NCBI GenBank assembly: GCA_036872755.1
Contig: JAVHNS010000002.1
Coordinates: 1,116,001 to 1,180,000 of the forward strand
Source: Orbilia blumenaviensis
Taxonomy: Eukaryota; Ascomycota; Orbiliomycetes; Orbiliales; Orbiliaceae
Direction of reading: 5' to 3'
Length of the DNA: 64,000 nucleotides
Each line of letters starts with the position of its first letter. The first letter of the stretch is position 1. A program made the position numbers and the translations under genes. Shown here piece by piece: positions 59,361 to 64,000 of this stretch. The notes beneath the pieces are model-generated. The model did no database searches. It had not been told where the DNA came from and was given only the letters and a program-made list of their open reading frames with translations.

Positions 59361-61757
59361 AAGAGAACGAAGTAAAGAAAAAAAAAAAAAAAGAGATGGT
59401 GTCAAATCGGATGGGACGCCTCTGTTTCGGGGAACGGGCAGCTGCGCAGGCTACCAAGTTTCTTTCTTCGACCAAATTGTTGAAAAGTTGTATGCAGCCG
59501 CAGTTCACACCACACGCTCGCTCGCGCGCCGACCCTCTGAAGTCTGGTTTGGGGGGAAACTACCTCTCCTGGCTAGTCTAAATGGCACATCCCGGGTTGC
59601 GAGCTCGAGCTCATAATCGTCATCGTGTGTGTCTGTATATTTGTGTGTGTGATTGTGCGTATAGGTTTATATTATATATATATATATGTTGATCGAGGGC
59701 AGCGGCAGATGGTTCAACTTAGGTTAATATAAATAGGTACGTAGTAGGTGGTAAATACCAAAGTAATAGGTAATAGGTAATCGATATAAAACCTGAAGGC
59801 CTTCCCCCTTGAAAGCAAAGAAGAAGATACTTGGCAGATATTTCTAAGTAAGCAAGTACTTAAGAATCAACCCTCTATCTTTCCGACCTTTCTGATATAG
59901 GATACATAGGTACCCTTAATGATCAGAATAGAAAAACAAATCCAAACTTTCACTCGAGTGTACTCTGGCCGTTCGACCTGGGTATAAAATACCATGCTTC
60001 CACATGCAATATATCCAAAGAGGTCATCATGCCTCTTCTACGCCCGATGACTGCGCAAGGCCAGGGGTGGCATATGTAGAAGCAGGAAGAGGCAAGAGCG
60101 ATGCGCCTTTTTCTTCCCTTGCGCAACCCTTCCACACACACCTAACATCCCTCATCTCCATCGCATCGATTCATCCTCCTCCTCCTCCTCCTCCCCTCCT
60201 AGGCCCCTCATCCCATACGTAACTAACTTAGTCTCGAAAGACTAAGAAAAGCTAGAAACCCGTGTAGTTTACTACCTCAAGTAGAAAATATCCCGCTGCT
60301 GATGATATCCTGTATCACCCTGTCGAACACCGAACCCTAGGAATATTTAATCGATCAAACCCACCCCAGTCCAAAACTGATATTTATCCCCCCAGTCAGT
60401 CCGAAAAGGATGAACCGGATGAAGCACGAATGTCATGCAGTAGTGTCGATGTAATGTACCGTACCTTACCTTACCTACCTTACTTTACCCTACGTCCTTC
60501 TGTGCATGGTGCATACATATGTAGATGCAGTTGGGGTCCCATGGGGTAGAAAGGCGAAGCAGGCAAGGCCCATGGCATGGTCCACAGAAACAATATGCAA
60601 TATACTACTAGTAGACTACTCCGTATATATCAAAATACGGATACACATGCACCACACTCACACAGCTCCTTCCCCTCTATAGGTAGGTACCTAGCCACCC
60701 CTCTTTCTTCTGTTCTTCTCCGAATGTTCTTTTTTTTTGAGTGGTAAAAAAAGAGGGAATGTGGTCATACTGCGTTACCGTATCACAAAGTTACGAAAAC
60801 GGGGTTTGACAGCCAGAAAAACGCTGGGCCATGCATATCCGCATGGGGGGTATTTTAATAGAAAGGCATTTAGAGTAGGTGATAACGACGAGTACACAGT
60901 TTCTTCTTAATCACACAATATACCCCCTCTCACTCAACACAAAAAAACTTAGAGGTTGATAAAAAAACGAAAGCAGCTACATGGGGTTACTCATCTCTCA
61001 TGGACGGACGGACCACTAGCTTTATCAATTCCATCTCTCACCGGTTTCCAACTTCCCAGGTGATATTCGATTCAAATCACCCATCCTAGAGCTCTCTGGA
61101 CCTCTAGTCTAGCTTTTTTTTTATTTTTTTTTTTTTTTTTTTTAAAAAAAAGTATGTGCTTGACCCCACCCATGTCCCATCAAGACATCTGATCAAGTGA
61201 CATCCCAAGCCATTGCCAGGGTGGAGGTCATACCGTACGCAGCAGAAAAAAACAGAGAGAAGGGAGAGCTTGCCCCTCCAAAAAATAAAATTCCTGCAGC
61301 TTAAGCGGGCCAAAGCTTTTTTTGTTCATGTTCCCTCCACATCTTTGCCTGTTCGAGTATCAAGCCTGCGTGATACATACAGCATACATCATGCGTTAGC
61401 GAGGAGGCGCTAAAACAACTGGTTCCAAGGGCTCGTCTGGTTTGCTGCATTTCTTTAGCAAGCAAGCAGGCAAGCTAGCAGCTCTTCCTTTTCGTGAATG
61501 GCCGACGCTGTTGACGTCGGCCTCTTAACTGTTTGCGCGTTTTGAATTTCCTTCAAGTGGCTGAGCTCGACAGTTTTTTTTTTTTTTTTAAAAGCGGCGA
61601 CTTCAATAAATACGCCCCCGTATGCCCAGACTAACTACATATATTGTGCGTACCTATTAGCCAGCCCCTAAGCTGGCCTGGTGAGTACTGAAGACTGCAC
61701 GACATTGAAAAACATCTATGAAACTCCAAGCTGTCACAAATTCAACATCATACACAC

Positions 61758-61789
<32 letters not shown>

Positions 61790-62975
61790 CTATATCCCCA
61801 TCGGGATTTTACAACATGAACCCATAGCCTCTACCTGTCCTGGATCCGAGGCTACAACTTGTCACCCAAATCGCAACCTATCATGCGATGCGATGCCAGT
61901 AACCGCCCTCCTTCCACTCGTTAAATATCCATTTTGCAACTCAAAAAGGAACACCTGCAAGCTACCTACCCAGTACTGCGGGTACCCGAATAGCTTCACA
62001 CTCGTAACGCCCTCAAAACAATCCTTGCCATATGCCGAAACGAAACCATCATCTTTTCTTCTTTTCTTACATATAATCATATAATATATCGTAGGGTATA
62101 GAGTAACCCTGAGTGGAGTATTACCTAGTTGTAAATAAGTAATTCTCAAAAACAATTGTCATTAGATAACCCAAAGGGGGGAGACGAAGAGTTTGTCTGG
62201 CCGGCCGGCATCTGCCCTTCCTGCTCGCGAGACCCAGTCGGCTTCAGTGGGACCTTTCTTACAGAACACTATAATCCCTGATCCTGAATCGATCGAATCC
62301 CCGAAACAAATTGGAAAGAAAGTAAAAATTCTGCACCAGCGGAACAATGGATATCACACATACATTGCCCTTCCTTTTCCATTACCCATTGTTCAATTCG
62401 CATGCTACGGGGTCTTGCCGGGCAGTCAGCTAAAACCTTTCTTATTCCAATCTAGCAAACACAACCCCCCTTAATGGATGTCTTTGTTTTAGGAGCTAAG
62501 GCAATTCGCCGATTCACTTTTCTAGAAAGCTTCTTTAACTCCGCCCATGTATTATAGACTTGTATTACTCGATGTTTTTTAGGATTAGAGAGAAGTGGGG
62601 GAGAGAGGAGGAAGATGAAGAAATCCCAAGAAACGTATGACCGAGCTTTTTTTATTTTATGGGAAACGAGCAAGGCTGTGCCTAGCAGAGAGAACGACTA
62701 GAAGAAAATGAAGATACATAGTATAAAAAAAGGGTTTTTTCAGAATGAAGATTCTGCTTGCCTCCATATTGTCATATACCGGAACGCCTTGCTGCCTGTT
62801 TCGCTACAAGATCATATAATATAATGCAAAAGAAAGGATGGGGGGAAAAATTATAACAGTTTAAAAGAACAGAGAAAGCGAGAAGAGGAAACCGAAAAAG
62901 CCTTGCTTCCGTAAATGATGGTATCTCCTTTCGCCCCTTAGCACGTGTGAAATCGGATAATTCACGAGCAGACCA

Positions 62976-63006
<31 letters not shown>

Positions 63007-63010
63007 CTCC

Positions 63011-64000
63011 TTATCCATCCATCACTGCTATTTCGCTCTCTTCCGGTGGCTCGGGCGACATGATAGTGGTATGTATCCGAGACAGTACCATCCCAACCGC
63101 ATCCTTGTTTGCTACAAGTCCGTTCTTCAAACCCTCGAAACCCAGTCCCGACTCCATCCAAATATGCCTCAGGCGCTGCACCGCGTCATGGTGGTTCGTC
63201 TCCTGAAGCTGGCTCCGAAGCATCGGGTCACGGATGAACCACCAGACTGAATCTCGGCGAGTCCGTAATTTGATGTCTATAACGAAGTTCTTCTTCAAGT
63301 ACTCAATGCGATACCACTCTGACGATCGCGCTAGGACGAAGACTTCGTCTTCAGGAGAACTATCCTCAATCTTGTCGAGTGCCACTAGTAGGGGCAATGT
63401 AAGATAAAGTGTACCAACAACCGCAGTTAGGCCTCGCTGGTTCAATAGGGTGCGCAGGAAGCTACTAATACGGCGGTGAGGGTTCGCGGTTGGGGTGTCG
63501 AAGACAAGCTCCATTTCGTGTTCGCCGTCAAAAGTAACCTCCGCCGACAGTTCTGGCTTCTTATTGTAGATGAACCCAATCTTGCCAAGGGTTACCGTCT
63601 TCGCTGTCAATTTGTACTTTTGCACCGTAGTGATAAACCCGATGAGTCGTTCTATTCTATGGAGTCTCTCGGTGATAGCATCTGTGACAATAGATCCGAC
63701 GGATACCACAAACTGCATGATGAATGTTCCAGAACGAGGGTGAAATGCAACATCAGACTTGGCGGCCGAGAGGTCTGCGGAATGTAAGCGAGTCATTGGT
63801 GTCTTCATTTTCCCCTCGACTAAGACCGTTATATTTCCTTTGCGATCAAGGTCATGCAGGCTCATCCGAAGATTGTTAGCGCCCCAATCAGACTTAGTAA
63901 GAGCTTTGAAATTGATGTTTAGTGTGGGTATCATTATGGCTGCCCCGGTGTTATTCGTCGGTATTAGACGGTAGTCGATGCCGTCAGCACTCAACTTGCG
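63011..64000 (-). CDS. MED14: Mediator complex subunit 14 (Rgr1), C-terminal part
   Basis: MED14 is the backbone subunit joining head, middle and tail modules of Mediator, the RNA polymerase II coactivator. The window holds the last 329 residues. The 5' part runs off the right edge. The segment matches the fungal Rgr1 C-terminal region in pattern: VAFHPRSGTFIMQF...VGSIVTDAITERLHRIERLIGF, KTVTLGKIGFIY, LSAEVTFDGEHEMELVF, NPHRRISSFLRTLLN, TLPLLVALDKIEDS, EVFVLARSSEWYRIEYL and IKLRTRRDSVWWFIRD. It ends in an acidic tail (PEPPEESEIAVMDG) with TAA. No intron is seen in this stretch. An A28 run lies 9 bp past the stop. The identification is from memory of the family, without an alignment. Confidence 0.8.
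   Translation of the reverse strand, partial: RKLSADGIDYRLIPTNNTGAAIMIPTLNINFKALTKSDWGANNLRMSLHDLDRKGNITVLVEGKMKTPMTRLHSADLSAAKSDVAFHPRSGTFIMQFVVSVGSIVTDAITERLHRIERLIGFITTVQKYKLTAKTVTLGKIGFIYNKKPELSAEVTFDGEHEMELVFDTPTANPHRRISSFLRTLLNQRGLTAVVGTLYLTLPLLVALDKIEDSSPEDEVFVLARSSEWYRIEYLKKNFVIDIKLRTRRDSVWWFIRDPMLRSQLQETNHHDAVQRLRHIWMESGLGFEGLKNGLVANKDAVGMVLSRIHTTIMSPEPPEESEIAVMDG

Larger units (their letters stand above)
55455..63010. other. 7.5-kb intergenic region, no supportable gene
   Basis: Between the ARL8 promoter and the MED14 3' end. Contents are long homopolymers (T20 at 56179-56198, A30 at 58883-58912, T20 at 61124-61143, A29 at 61758-61786, A28 at 62975-63002), (GAAA)n at about 59333-59360, (CTC)n at 60174-60194, and CTAGGTA motifs at 59726-59770 and 60681-60694. 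The longest open frame (57129-57776, minus) is Ser/Leu/Phe low complexity and unsupported. A noncoding RNA gene cannot be excluded by reading alone. Confidence 0.5.

Overview
This window is nuclear DNA of a filamentous ascomycete (Pezizomycotina). Genes carry short spliceosomal introns (mostly 56-140 nt, GT-AG, with CTAAC-like branch sites). The protein set is fungal: Kar9, an eisosome Pil1 relative, the SWI/SNF subunit Ssr4, an Rcr-like membrane protein and an ARL8 GTPase, which budding yeast lacks. Gene density is low for an ascomycete: 15 gene models, two of them cut by the window edges. Some intergenic gaps reach 4-8 kb and are full of A/T homopolymers and microsatellites. This might suit an early-diverging class such as Pezizomycetes, but the sequence alone does not settle the species. 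I assembled the gene models by hand, choosing splice sites that keep the frame and restore family-conserved protein. Every complete model adds up to a whole number of codons.

Layout. 1-2430 (+) is the 3' part of 5-oxoprolinase. 4037-7477 (-) is TAF1 of TFIID. 9053-11713 (-) is Kar9. 14113-15781 (-) is an F-box protein. 16817-18427 (+) is Ssr4, followed by an odd 76-codon open frame in phase after its stop. 19387-20553 (-) is an eisosome Pil1/PilB-type protein. 22218-24285 (+) is a MYND zinc-finger protein with a ThuA-like N-terminal domain. 24.3-29.8 kb has no gene I can support. 29813-31541 (-) is a conserved uncharacterised fungal protein. 31.7-36.2 kb holds repeats, including a possible SINE-like element. 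36222-40041 (-) is RPA135, the second subunit of RNA polymerase I. It is divergent across 329 bp from a MICOS apolipoprotein-O-family gene (40371-41276, +). 41860-42256 (-) is a tentative small Arg/Ser-rich protein. 45900-47375 (+) is a single-span membrane protein with a Pro/Gln/Asn-rich tail. 49107-49732 (-) is an Rcr1/2-like protein. 54580-55454 (-) is ARL8 in six exons. 63011 to the right edge (-) is the C-terminal part of Mediator subunit MED14.

Themes. Four genes belong to core nuclear transcription (TAF1, Ssr4, RPA135, MED14). Several others act at the cell cortex, cytoskeleton or membranes (Kar9, Pil1-like, Rcr-like, ARL8, MICOS). These look like housekeeping neighbours, not a pathway cluster. 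I found no biosynthetic cluster, intact transposon, CRISPR array, rRNA or convincing tRNA. I did not find a clearly new multi-gene system. The best leads are the post-stop open frame of ssr4, the dispersed CTAGGTAC-type palindromes, the SINE-like element near 34 kb, and the ThuA-like/MYND fusion.
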